Shown here in pieces: positions 16,844 to 25,175 of a stretch of 64,000 bases of DNA. Each line of letters starts with the position of its first letter. Within the stretch, counting starts at the first letter, position 1. Source of the stretch: an uncultured Candidatus Actinomarina sp. (lineage in GTDB: Bacteria; Actinomycetota; Acidimicrobiia; Actinomarinales; Actinomarinaceae). A program made the position numbers and the translations under genes. The stretch is from the NCBI GenBank assembly GCA_902596545.1, contig CACJUH010000005.1:44437-108436 (forward strand). The letters are read 5' to 3'. The notes under the pieces are model-generated. The model did not search any database, was not told where the DNA came from, and was given only the letters and a program-made list of their open reading frames with translations.

Positions 16844-17046
16844 TTTTTACCAAATTTCTTGTATATTGGGTTGCAAACGAATATTCTTCTAAAAATAACT
16901 GGAATGGTCTTAAATAAGCCATTATTTTCAAAACTATCAACGATAACATTTGTACATGATGGGTAGTACATGCAGTTGCCCCCACCTAAACCAAACAATG
17001 CAAGCAGAGACCTTGATCCTTGGAGAAAAAACCCTAATATTTTCAT
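16831..17046 (-). CDS. yidD: Membrane protein insertion efficiency factor YidD
   Basis: A 71-residue YidD protein. The family core CMYYPSCTNVIVDSFENNG continues into LFKTIPVIFRRIFVCNP, matching the conserved YPSCS...G...G..R...C.P pattern with three cysteines. YidD is a small amphipathic membrane-associated protein that aids YidC/Sec insertion. It is placed between rnpA and yidC, as in most bacteria, with a 6-nt gap after rnpA. Confidence 0.92.
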   Translation of the reverse strand: MKILGFFLQGSRSLLALFGLGGGNCMYYPSCTNVIVDSFENNGLFKTIPVIFRRIFVCNPIYKKFGKNWQY

Positions 17047-17052
17047 TCTTTT

Positions 17053-17370
17053 TTAGAGTAAGGGGTGAGACTTAAAAATCTTCAAAATTTCAGATGATGT
17101 TAGGTTTGATGAATCTTTGTTTCCAACAACTAAAATATCCAGATTTTTATTGTCTGATAGGCTCCTTACTGCTTCCCTTGTCCTTCTTTTAAACTTATTT
17201 CTGTTAACTGCATTTGCATGCTTGCTTGAAATACTTATTCCAAGTCTTGAAGAGGTTGTACCGTTTTCTTTAACAAAAACTTTTAAGCCTTTTGCGGCTA
17301 TACAAAATTCTTCTTTTTTTAGGTTATCAAAATGATTTTTATTATTCAGCGAAGTGAATTTCACACTCAC
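17053..17370 (-). CDS. rnpA: Ribonuclease P protein component
   Basis: A ~105-residue basic protein. The RNR signature region reads VNRNKFKRRTREAVRSL, which binds the catalytic RNase P RNA, and the N-terminal strand includes FCIAAKGLKVFVKENG. It assists 5' maturation of tRNAs. A GTG at 17370 and a second GTG at 17364 are both possible starts; the latter has AGG at a better distance. It follows rpmH by 3 nt in the standard rpmH-rnpA-yidD-yidC operon. Confidence 0.93.
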   Translation of the reverse strand: MSVKFTSLNNKNHFDNLKKEEFCIAAKGLKVFVKENGTTSSRLGISISSKHANAVNRNKFKRRTREAVRSLSDNKNLDILVVGNKDSSNLTSSEILKIFKSHPLL

Positions 17371-17373
17371 TAC

Positions 17374-17508
17374 CTAGGCAGACAGAATTTTACGACCTTT
17401 TTTTCTTCTTCTTTTAAGAATTTCGCGTCCTGCTCTTGTACGCATCCTTGATCTAAAACCGTGTTTTCTGCTTCTTTTTCTGTTACTAGGTTGATATGTT
17501 CTTTTCAT
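17374..17508 (-). CDS. rpmH: 50S ribosomal protein bL34
   Basis: A 44-residue highly basic protein read on the minus strand: it begins [19 protein letters not shown] and ends KKGRKILSA, the classic bL34 sequence. It is a structural protein of the large ribosomal subunit. It is first in the minus-strand rpmH-rnpA-yidD-yidC-jag-rsmG-parAB series, and its start faces dnaA across the origin candidate. Confidence 0.98.
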   Translation of the reverse strand: MKRTYQPSNRKRSRKHGFRSRMRTRAGREILKRRRKKGRKILSA

Positions 17509-17808
17509 TTAATACCTGTTTGTAAGAATAAATGAAGAAATTAATTAAACAAAACAAAATAAATTTTATTTTTAACTAGTTCGCGAAAAAGATTTTTAGC
17601 TCGCGAAAAACAAATTAACTAGCTTCAACAAACAACTTTATTAAAAATTAATGTGTATTACTTGTTTAGGGTTTTACTCAATGTTTATTGAGGTTTTTCA
17701 AAGTTTTAAACACTTTGTGAAATTTTAATCTGTTTTTCACACTCTATGAAAATCTTGTTTTAGTAGTTAAGTTTATATCTGGTTATGGGGAGTAGGGGAA
17801 ATACTGTA
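17509..17808. other. Probable chromosome origin region (rpmH-dnaA intergenic)
   Basis: A very AT-rich gap where leftward (rpmH operon) and rightward (dnaA, dnaN, gyrBA) genes diverge. No perfect TTATCCACA box is present. Seen instead: TCGCGAAAAA twice, 20 bp apart (17581-17590 and 17601-17610), bracketed by two TTAACTAG copies (17572-17579 and 17615-17622); TTTTTCACA at 17733-17741 (7/9 to the DnaA box); and TTTTAAACACTTT at 17704-17716, repeated in the dnaA-dnaN gap. Gene order strongly supports an origin here or in the next gap; the exact binding sites are inferred. Confidence 0.65.
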
Positions 17809-19125
17809 ATGCTTGAAGAGTTTAAAGCTTTATTACAAAAATCTTTGACCAACAAGACAGATAGATATTGGTTAGATCAGATTGGCCTTGAAATAAATGA
17901 TGAGAACGATCTTTGTATTGTTGTTTCATCTGATTTTATAAAATCGGCTATTGAAAAAAAGGTTTATTCAAAAATTAAGTCAGTATATCAACTTAAATAT
18001 GACAACAAGGCTGATTGTGTTTTTGTTGTTGATAAAAACTTTCAAAAAACAAGTGTGTTTGAAGGGTCAAGCGTTGAAACAACCATCGTTGAGAAAAAAC
18101 AAGATGATATTGTTGCTGAGACTCATTATGATTTGTCCTTTTTTGACGAGCTTTTTGTTGGTGGTTGTAATAATCTGGCAATAACAGCAGCTAAAAACGT
18201 TGTTATATCACCTGGTAAACGATTTAATCCACTTTTTGTTTATGGTAAACCAGGTGTTGGAAAAACCCATCTTTTGAAAACTATTGAGGCGTCAAGTAAG
18301 TCCTCTTTCTATATTGACTCGGAGTCTTTTCTTGAGTCATATATTTCTGGTATAAAAAACAATGATATTGACAACTTTAAAAAGAGAATTAGGTCTGTAG
18401 ACATTTTATTAGTAGATGATATTCAGTTTTTTGTAGGCAAAAAGGGCGTTTCTGAAGAGCTTTTTCATACAATTAACTATTTTTTAAACAATTCAAAGTC
18501 TGTGGTTTTAGCATCCGACCAAAAACCTCAAGAACTTAATGGTTTTCCGGATCGTTTGATTTCTAGAATTTTAAACGGTCTGGTAACAGATATAGAAAAA
18601 CCTGATAGGGAAATTTTTTCTGAAGTGTTAAAAAAGAACAATGTTGAATTTGAAGGTTTGTTGTTTTCTAAAAATGATTTAAAAATGTTGCTTTCGTTGG
18701 ACTTTCAAAGCTTTAGAGAAATAAATGGTGTTGTTAACAATCTAATTATTAACAAACAAACTGGTGTAAGTAACAACAAATACATATCTGAGCTCGTTTC
18801 AATGTATAGTAACAACAAAATAATGGAGTTAACTCCGGAGTTTATTCTAAAATACTGTTCTGAGGTTTACCAGGTTGACGAAAGGCTTGTTCTTTCAAAA
18901 AACAGAAGTGAGCCAGTAAGCAACGCTAGACATCTGTTTATTTATTTGATGAGGAAACATACTGAGTACTCCTTAAACCAAATTGGTTTATATGTGGGGA
19001 ACAGATCTCACTCAACGGTTCTCTCTTCTATAAAGAAGGTGGAAAGTTCAAGTTTGTTTAAAAAAGAAGTTAACATTTTCAACAACAAAATAGACAATAA
19101 TTCAACAAGGTTTGTTGGTGTTTAG
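17809..19125 (+). CDS. dnaA: Chromosomal replication initiator DnaA
   Basis: A ~438-residue initiator. Domain I is at residues ~1-85, the linker is short, and the AAA+ domain has Walker A GKPGVGKTH (~146) and Walker B LLVDDIQFF (~200). The DNA-binding domain IV begins around LVLSKNRSEPV and ends with the recognition helix GNRSHSTVLSSIKKV. Compared with E. coli GGRDHTTV, Asp433 is Ser and Thr435 is Ser; Arg399, Arg407 and His434 equivalents are kept. I chose ATG 17809, preceded by AGGGG, over ATG 17785, which lacks a ribosome-binding site. Transcribed away from the origin. Confidence 0.97.
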   Translation: MLEEFKALLQKSLTNKTDRYWLDQIGLEINDENDLCIVVSSDFIKSAIEKKVYSKIKSVYQLKYDNKADCVFVVDKNFQKTSVFEGSSVETTIVEKKQDDIVAETHYDLSFFDELFVGGCNNLAITAAKNVVISPGKRFNPLFVYGKPGVGKTHLLKTIEASSKSSFYIDSESFLESYISGIKNNDIDNFKKRIRSVDILLVDDIQFFVGKKGVSEELFHTINYFLNNSKSVVLASDQKPQELNGFPDRLISRILNGLVTDIEKPDREIFSEVLKKNNVEFEGLLFSKNDLKMLLSLDFQSFREINGVVNNLIINKQTGVSNNKYISELVSMYSNNKIMELTPEFILKYCSEVYQVDERLVLSKNRSEPVSNARHLFIYLMRKHTEYSLNQIGLYVGNRSHSTVLSSIKKVESSSLFKKEVNIFNNKIDNNSTRFVGV

Positions 19126-19238
19126 AATGTTGAAAACTACTAATGTGTTTTTAAAGCCTTTTAAGGTGTTTTCTGTTTTTTTAAACACTTTAAACAGCTT
19201 TATTATTGTTATATATATAAAAGAATAAGAGGTGTTTG
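19126..19238. other. dnaA-dnaN intergenic region with initiator-like repeats
   Basis: About 110 bp, extremely AT-rich. It carries the second copy of TTTTAAACACTTT (19179-19191), the inverted relative TGTGTTTTTAAAG (19145-19157), and two GGTGTTT words (19165 and 19231 areas). The shared 13-mer also lies in the rpmH-dnaA gap. In many actinobacteria oriC is in this dnaA-dnaN position, so part of the origin could be here. A ribosome-binding site AGAGG precedes dnaN. Confidence 0.45.
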
Positions 19239-20357
19239 TTGAAATTTAAAACAACAACCAAGAGTATAAAAGAATATGTTTTAACAGTGTCGAAAGCTGT
19301 TGATGTTAAACCCTCTACCCCAGCGCTCCAAGGTCTTTATATAAAAATTAAAGAAAACAGTTGTGAGTTAACAGGGTCCGACCTGGACCTGGTCATAAAA
19401 GCCAGTTTTGAAGTAGAGTCTATTGTCGACGGAGAATGCCTCGTTAATGCAAGAATTTTTTCAGAAGTGGTAAGGAAACTACCCTCAGGAGAAGTTGTCT
19501 TTTCAGACATAGGGAACGAGATCAAAGTAGAAACAAAAAAAACAGAATATAGGCTTAGAAAACTAGACCACTTAACTTATCCCAAAACACTACTAGAAGA
19601 ACATCACAACACCTCTGAAAGCAAACAACTTAAAACAACAAACCTTTTTGATGCACTAAAAAAAGTAGGTGTAGCAGCCTCTCCAGAGGGAGGAAAACCA
19701 ATACTCACAGGTGTCTTCTTTGATAACGAAAACAACGAAACAAACCTTGTTTCAACTGACAGCTATAGGCTTGCAACCAATACCGTTTTTGACCTTCCCA
19801 TTTCTGACGCAGGAATTGTTTCATTTAGGTCTTTAAGCGAAACTATAAAAATATTTGAAGACAGTGAAGATGAAATAAACATAAACTCAACAGAAAGAGA
19901 ACTACACTTTTACAACAAAAGATATTACACATCAGTAAGAAAACTAGAAGGAACGTTTCCGGAGTATAAAATGTTGTTTCCTAAAGAAAACCTTTTTTCA
20001 ATAGAAGTTGATAAAAAATCTATATTGGAATCACTAGACCGATCAACTGTTGTTGCAGAGGGTTTCATACCCGTAACCCTTAAGGTAGTGGATGACAAAA
20101 CTCTTAACATCTCGTCTACTAATAAAGACATTGGTGGAGGCAACGAAGTGGTAGACATAAAAATATTAGGACTTGAAGTAGGAGATATTTCTGGTTTTGA
20201 AATATCGTTTAACCCAAACTATCTAATTCAAGGAATTGAAGTTTTGGAAGGAAATAAAGCTTATTTAAGGTTTTCTGGAAATGACAAACCAGCTGTCATT
20301 CAAGGAGAAGAAGAACACTACAAGTATTTATTAATGCCTGTTAGAACCAACCAATAA
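19239..20357 (+). CDS. dnaN: DNA polymerase III beta sliding clamp
   Basis: A ~372-residue clamp with three tandem clamp domains; it encircles DNA and tethers the replicative polymerase. Recognisable regions are SKAVDVKPSTPALQGLYI near the start, EGGKPILTGVFF in the second domain, STDSYRLA, and the C-terminal YLLMPVR that contributes to the partner-binding pocket. Start: TTG at 19239, 6 nt after AGAGG; an in-frame TTG at 19236 is too close to that site. The stop abuts the next ATG with no gap. Confidence 0.96.
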   Translation: MKFKTTTKSIKEYVLTVSKAVDVKPSTPALQGLYIKIKENSCELTGSDLDLVIKASFEVESIVDGECLVNARIFSEVVRKLPSGEVVFSDIGNEIKVETKKTEYRLRKLDHLTYPKTLLEEHHNTSESKQLKTTNLFDALKKVGVAASPEGGKPILTGVFFDNENNETNLVSTDSYRLATNTVFDLPISDAGIVSFRSLSETIKIFEDSEDEININSTERELHFYNKRYYTSVRKLEGTFPEYKMLFPKENLFSIEVDKKSILESLDRSTVVAEGFIPVTLKVVDDKTLNISSTNKDIGGGNEVVDIKILGLEVGDISGFEISFNPNYLIQGIEVLEGNKAYLRFSGNDKPAVIQGEEEHYKYLLMPVRTNQ

Positions 20358-20639
20358 ATGTTCAACAAAGAACCCCAAAAAATTAATCCAAATGATTCAG
20401 GTATTGACTTTTCAAAATCCGAAAAGATTAGAAAACACTTTAAAAATGAGAAAACCAACCTTTATAGCGAAATAATACCAGGACCAGTTGTTGGGGATGA
20501 GTTAATCCTCTATGTTGACTCAAAAAGATTGAAAAACCTAATCGAACTACAACAAGAAAAACTATTAATTGACATAGAAAAAAATACAAAAATAAAGTTA
20601 AAAAAACTGAATATTCAAGTCGATAATAACCAGCAATAA
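20358..20639 (+). CDS. Short DciA-like (DUF721) protein
   Basis: A 93-residue protein in the slot occupied by Rv0004 (DUF721/DciA) in Mycobacterium. The segment GPVVGDELILYVDSKRLKNL continuing into IELQQEKLLIDIEKN resembles the DUF721 core, where a strand (LtVxxxSsxW) is followed by a helix. DciA loads or recruits the replicative helicase in bacteria without DnaC. It is much shorter than usual (~150-190 residues) and lacks the conserved Trp. Assignment rests on position plus a weak motif. It directly follows dnaN; recF, expected before it, is absent. Confidence 0.6.
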   Translation: MFNKEPQKINPNDSGIDFSKSEKIRKHFKNEKTNLYSEIIPGPVVGDELILYVDSKRLKNLIELQQEKLLIDIEKNTKIKLKKLNIQVDNNQQ

Positions 20640-20716
20640 TCAGCAAATCTAGTAAAATAAGAGTTCAGCAAGGGGCTGTAATATAAGCAAAAAGAAGCGT
20701 ATCTTGGAGATAGTTC

Positions 20717-22642
20717 GTGTCTAAAAAAGATTCAAATAATAGTTATGATTCAAAAGATATAAAAATTCTTGAGGGTCTAGAAGCAGTTAGAAAGCGCCCT
20801 GCAATGTATATTGGATCCACAGGTCCAAATGGATTACACCACTTAATTTGGGAAGTTTTAGACAACTCTGTTGATGAAGCTATGGCTGGAAGATGTTCTA
20901 AGATAAAAGTTAGTCTAGAAAAAAACGGTTCAGTTACTGTTGAAGACGATGGAAGCGGAATACCAGTAAAACCGCACCCCAAAACAAAAATATCTGCACT
21001 CACAACAGTATTAACAACACTTCATGCTGGTGGAAAGTTTGAATCGGGAGCCTATACCGTTAGTGGTGGGTTGCATGGAGTTGGAATATCTGTTGTTAAC
21101 GCTTTATCAAAATACGTTAAAGTAGAGGTTCAAAGAGACGGTCATTTTTGGAATCAAGACTTTGATCTGGGAAAACCAAAATCCAAAATCAAAAAAGGAA
21201 AAGTTTCAAAAAAAACAGGCACAAAAGTTAACTTTTTAGCAGATCCAGAAATATTTGATGAGACTCAAACATATGATTACAACATAGTTGATGAAAGACT
21301 TAGACAAACTGCGTTTCTTAACAAAGGTTTGAAAATAACACTTGTTGATAACAGAGTTAAGCCACCTACAAAGGAAGAATATCACTATAAAGGTGGCCTC
21401 ACAGATTTTGTTGAGTATTTAAATGACGGTTTTGATCCACTACATCAAAAAATAATTTCTTTTTCAGACCAAACAAAAAATTCAGAAATTGAGGTTGCAC
21501 TCCAATGGAAAAACGAAGACGACGTAACAATAAAAAGCTTTGCTAACAACATACACACCTTAGAAGGTGGTACTCATGAAGAAGGGCTAAGAACAGCTGT
21601 TACCAAAGCAATTAATGACTTTGCAAAAAAAAGAAATCTTCATTCAGACATATCTTTAACGGGAGACGATATAAGAGAAGGGCTTACAGGTGTGGTATCT
21701 GTAAGAGTAAAAGAACCACAATTTGAGGGACAGACAAAAACAAAATTAGGAAATACTGAAATGAAATCAAGGGTTCAAGTCCTAATCAATGAAGAATTTC
21801 CAAAATGGTTAACCAAAAACACCAAAGAGGGTAGAGCAATAGTAGAAAGATGCGCAGTTGCTGCAAAAGCAAGAATGAGTGCAAAAAAAGCTAGAGAGCT
21901 AACCAAGCGTAAAAGCATTTTAGAGACCTCAGGTCTTCCAGGAAAACTAGCTGACTGTTCTTCAACAGACCCAACAGAAAGTGAGTTGTTCATTGTAGAA
22001 GGAGACTCAGCAGCTGGTCCTGCTAAACAAGCACGAGACTCAAGAGTTCAAGCAATTCTGCCAATCAGGGGAAAGATTATAAACGTTCAAAAAGTTACAG
22101 AAAACAGAGCCCTTCAAAACGAAGAGATAAGCGCACTTATTAAAGCTATTGGTACCGGTATAAAGCTTCAGTTCAACGAAGAAGAGTCAAGATATGACAA
22201 AATAATATTTTTAACAGATGCTGATGTTGACGGTGCACATATTAGAACACTGCTTCTTACGTTCTTTTTTAAATTTATGCCTGGTTTGATAACAAGCGGA
22301 AAAGTATGGATATCAGAACCACCGTTATATCGAGTAAAAGCATCATCAGGAATAACATACTTAAAAGACGACGAAGCATTAAATAAATTTAAAAAAGAAA
22401 ACAAAAACAAAAAGTTTGATATAAGCAGATTCAAAGGGTTGGGAGAAATGAACGCTGGGGAGCTGTGGGACACCGCAATGAATCCTGAGACTAGAACCCT
22501 AATTAAAGTTACGCTTGCAGACGCTAAAGGTGCGATGGCAAAAGCTTCTGACATGTTTGAAACTTTAATGGGAAATGATGTTTCAAAAAGAAAACTTTTT
22601 ATTGAAAAGAACGCTAAAGACGTGAGGTTTCTTGACGTATAA
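20717..22642 (+). CDS. gyrB: DNA gyrase subunit B
   Basis: A 641-residue GyrB, the ATPase subunit that drives negative supercoiling. The GHKL ATPase domain shows RKRPAMYIGSTG, NSVDEAMAG, DDGSGIPV and GGLHGVGISVVNALS. The TOPRIM domain has FIVEGDSAAGPAKQARD and FLTDADVDGAHI. Start: GTG 20717 with GGAGA 6 nt upstream. The TAA overlaps the ATG of gyrA by one nucleotide. The ~75-nt gap upstream contains TAATAT as a possible promoter element. Confidence 0.98.
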   Translation: MSKKDSNNSYDSKDIKILEGLEAVRKRPAMYIGSTGPNGLHHLIWEVLDNSVDEAMAGRCSKIKVSLEKNGSVTVEDDGSGIPVKPHPKTKISALTTVLTTLHAGGKFESGAYTVSGGLHGVGISVVNALSKYVKVEVQRDGHFWNQDFDLGKPKSKIKKGKVSKKTGTKVNFLADPEIFDETQTYDYNIVDERLRQTAFLNKGLKITLVDNRVKPPTKEEYHYKGGLTDFVEYLNDGFDPLHQKIISFSDQTKNSEIEVALQWKNEDDVTIKSFANNIHTLEGGTHEEGLRTAVTKAINDFAKKRNLHSDISLTGDDIREGLTGVVSVRVKEPQFEGQTKTKLGNTEMKSRVQVLINEEFPKWLTKNTKEGRAIVERCAVAAKARMSAKKARELTKRKSILETSGLPGKLADCSSTDPTESELFIVEGDSAAGPAKQARDSRVQAILPIRGKIINVQKVTENRALQNEEISALIKAIGTGIKLQFNEEESRYDKIIFLTDADVDGAHIRTLLLTFFFKFMPGLITSGKVWISEPPLYRVKASSGITYLKDDEALNKFKKENKNKKFDISRFKGLGEMNAGELWDTAMNPETRTLIKVTLADAKGAMAKASDMFETLMGNDVSKRKLFIEKNAKDVRFLDV

Positions 22643-25173
22643 TGCCAGCTAAAAAACCACCATCAAAAAAACCAGCAGCTAAAAAACCAGCGGCTAAAAA
22701 ACCAGCAGCTAAAAAACCAGCGGCTAAAAAACCAGCAGCTAAGCAATCTGTAAAAGAAGAAAAAAATACCGACAACACATCAAACGGAACTATTGCTGTA
22801 GAGGACGAAATATCAAAATCTTTTTTAGATTACGCAATGTCTGTAATCGTGTCAAGAGCACTGCCCGATGTTAAAGACGGTTTAAAGCCAGTTCAGAGAA
22901 GAATTTTGTATTCTATGTATGAAACAGGTATAAGACCAACAGGCCCTTTCAGAAAATGTTCAAAAGTCGTTGGTGATGTAATGGGTAATTATCACCCTCA
23001 TGGCAACGATGCAATTTATGGAACGCTAGTAAGGCTTGGACAAAACTTTAGTACAAGATATCCACTTATTGAGCCCCAGGGTAACTTTGGAACACCCGAC
23101 GATCCACCTGCAGCTATGAGATACACAGAGTCACGAATGTCATCTCTCTCATCACAATTATTGGATGGAATTGATGAGGATACTGTCAACTTTGAACCAA
23201 ACTATTCAGGCGAAACATCAGAGCCTAAAGTTTTACCTGCAAGATTTCCAAACCTCCTTGTTAACGGCGCAGAAGGAATTGCTGTAGCAATGGCAACAAA
23301 TATGCCGCCATACAACCTTAGAGAGATAACAGAAGCTGTTAAATACACTGTTGAAAACAAGGATGTAAAACCAAAAGACTATCTAAAAATAATTAAAGGA
23401 CCAGATTTCCCAACAGGAGGTCTTGTTGTTGATACACCAACAATTAAAGAAGCAATATTAAAAGGAAGAGGATCAATCAAAATAAGAGCTGTTGCTGACA
23501 TAGAAGAACTAGGCAGAGGCAGGTCTGCAATAGTTGTTAAAGAATTACCCTACCAAGCATCTACAGACCGAATTATGGAAAAAATTGCAACACTTGTTCA
23601 AGACAAGAAACTCTTGGGAATTTCTGATCTCAGGAACGAAAGCAGTGACAGGAACGGTACTAGGTTAGTTGTCGAGCTAAAAAGAGATGCAGTTCCACAA
23701 GTTGTACTTAATCAACTTTTTAAACAAACTCAACTACAAGACACTTTTTCCGTAAACTCAGTAGCTCTTGTTGAAGGAGTGCCAAAAGTACTTTCAGTTC
23801 CTGAGTTAATTAAATATTATGTTGATCATCAAATTGATGTCATACAAAGAAGAACAAAACACAGACTACAAAAAGCCGAAAACAGACTCCACATAGTAGA
23901 AGGCTTGCTCCTGGCTTTAAAAAAGATTGACCAAATTATTAAAGTCATAAAAGCCTCAAAAGATGTAGACACAGCAAGAAAATCTTTAATGACAAAATTT
24001 AAACTCAGTGAGATACAGGCTTCTCACATATTGGATATGCCACTTAGAAGGCTAACCGCGCTTGAAATGGAAAAACTAGAAGAAGAAAAGAAAGACCTAA
24101 AAGAAACAATCAAAGAACTAAATTCAATTTTAAAAAGTCGATCAAAACAAGATAAGATTTTAATCGAAGAATTAGAAGCAATTACTGACAAGTTTGGCGA
24201 TGAAAGAAGATCAAGAATTGTTCCAGACGTTGGCGAGGTTTCAATAGAAGATCTTATTGAAGATGAAGAAATCATTGTATCTGTATCGGCAAATGGATAT
24301 GTAAAGTCTGTACCATCAACTTCATACAAAAAGCAAGGCAGGGGAGGCAAAGGAGTTAAAGCCGCTTCATCAAATGAAGATGTCATAGAGCATCTTCTTT
24401 CTACTTCTGTACACTCATATCTTTTATTTTTTACAGACCGCGGAAAAGTGTATCGGGCGAAAGCACATGAAATTCCAAAAACCAACAGAACAGCAAAGGG
24501 TTCTTTAATTCAAAACGTTCTTTCGATGGGACAAGACGAAAAGGTGCAAGCAATTATTGACACAAGAGACTATGAAACTGAGAAGTTTTTACTAATAATG
24601 ACAGAAAAAGGAACAGTTAAAAAATCTAGTTTTAAAGATTTTGATTCGAACTATAAATCTCTACAAGCAATAAAACTAAAAGACGAAGATAGGGTCGTTT
24701 CTGTAAAAACGACCTCTGGCAAAGAAGATGTCATACTTGTATCTCAAAACGGGCAAGCAATTAGATTTGATGAGACCAACCTTAAACCCCAAGGAAGAAC
24801 AGCAATGGGTGTGAGAGGAATAAAACTTAGAGAGGGAGACAAGGTTGTAGGTGCAGCTACCTCTAGAGATGAAACTCTTCTGTTTATTACAGCTAAGGGA
24901 TATGGGAAACGTACGAAACTTGATGAATTTAGAAGAGCAGGAAGGGGAGGCATGGGGGTGAAAGCTCTTAAAATTACGGAAAGTAAAGGAAATTTAGTTG
25001 GAGCAAGGTCTGTAGATGAAGATACTGAGGTTATGCTTATGAGTACAGGCGGTACTGCAATAAGATGTGCAGTGAAGCAAATAAAACAAATGAGTAGATC
25101 AGCACAAGGAGTAAGGGTTATGAAGCTATCTTCTGAAGAAGAAGTTTCAGCTTTCATACCTATAAAGAGCTAA
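22642..25173 (+). CDS. gyrA: DNA gyrase subunit A, with lysine/alanine-rich N-terminal extension
   Basis: An 843-residue GyrA that forms the DNA cleavage core. The catalytic Tyr is Y161 in AAMRYTESRM. The C-terminal beta-pinwheel carries a GyrA box variant QGRGGKG (about residue 570). The first ~50 residues are not family-like: five perfect KKPAA repeats, then an acidic/polar linker. The quinolone pocket is unusual: HPHGNDAIYG replaces HPHGDSAVYD, so the Ser83 and Asp87 equivalents (E. coli numbers) are Asp123 and Gly127. The catalytic machinery otherwise looks intact. Confidence 0.97.
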   Translation: MPAKKPPSKKPAAKKPAAKKPAAKKPAAKKPAAKQSVKEEKNTDNTSNGTIAVEDEISKSFLDYAMSVIVSRALPDVKDGLKPVQRRILYSMYETGIRPTGPFRKCSKVVGDVMGNYHPHGNDAIYGTLVRLGQNFSTRYPLIEPQGNFGTPDDPPAAMRYTESRMSSLSSQLLDGIDEDTVNFEPNYSGETSEPKVLPARFPNLLVNGAEGIAVAMATNMPPYNLREITEAVKYTVENKDVKPKDYLKIIKGPDFPTGGLVVDTPTIKEAILKGRGSIKIRAVADIEELGRGRSAIVVKELPYQASTDRIMEKIATLVQDKKLLGISDLRNESSDRNGTRLVVELKRDAVPQVVLNQLFKQTQLQDTFSVNSVALVEGVPKVLSVPELIKYYVDHQIDVIQRRTKHRLQKAENRLHIVEGLLLALKKIDQIIKVIKASKDVDTARKSLMTKFKLSEIQASHILDMPLRRLTALEMEKLEEEKKDLKETIKELNSILKSRSKQDKILIEELEAITDKFGDERRSRIVPDVGEVSIEDLIEDEEIIVSVSANGYVKSVPSTSYKKQGRGGKGVKAASSNEDVIEHLLSTSVHSYLLFFTDRGKVYRAKAHEIPKTNRTAKGSLIQNVLSMGQDEKVQAIIDTRDYETEKFLLIMTEKGTVKKSSFKDFDSNYKSLQAIKLKDEDRVVSVKTTSGKEDVILVSQNGQAIRFDETNLKPQGRTAMGVRGIKLREGDKVVGAATSRDETLLFITAKGYGKRTKLDEFRRAGRGGMGVKALKITESKGNLVGARSVDEDTEVMLMSTGGTAIRCAVKQIKQMSRSAQGVRVMKLSSEEEVSAFIPIKS
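22666..22740 (+). repeat. Five 15-bp tandem repeats encoding KKPAA
   Basis: Five in-frame copies of AAAAAACCAGCxGCT, where x alternates A, G, A, G, A, giving a 30-bp higher-order period. They encode KKPAA five times near the start of gyrA, preceded by a diverged KKPPS copy. The silent alternation suggests expansion by duplication of a 30-bp unit. Confidence 0.95.
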
Positions 25174-25175
25174 AA

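Noticed and set aside
16785..16985. Alternative minus-strand frame overlapping yidD and yidC
   Set aside because: It is out of frame with YidD, whose Cys motif and length are diagnostic; no independent signal.
22666..22740. Tandem repeats as a possible CRISPR or minisatellite locus
   Set aside because: The 15-bp units have no spacers, stay in frame and encode KKPAA in a clearly continuous gyrA reading frame.
24024..25157. Long antisense frames opposite gyrA
   Set aside because: They mirror codon structure of gyrA (low stop frequency in the complementary frame), have no start context and Ser/Leu-rich nonsense composition.
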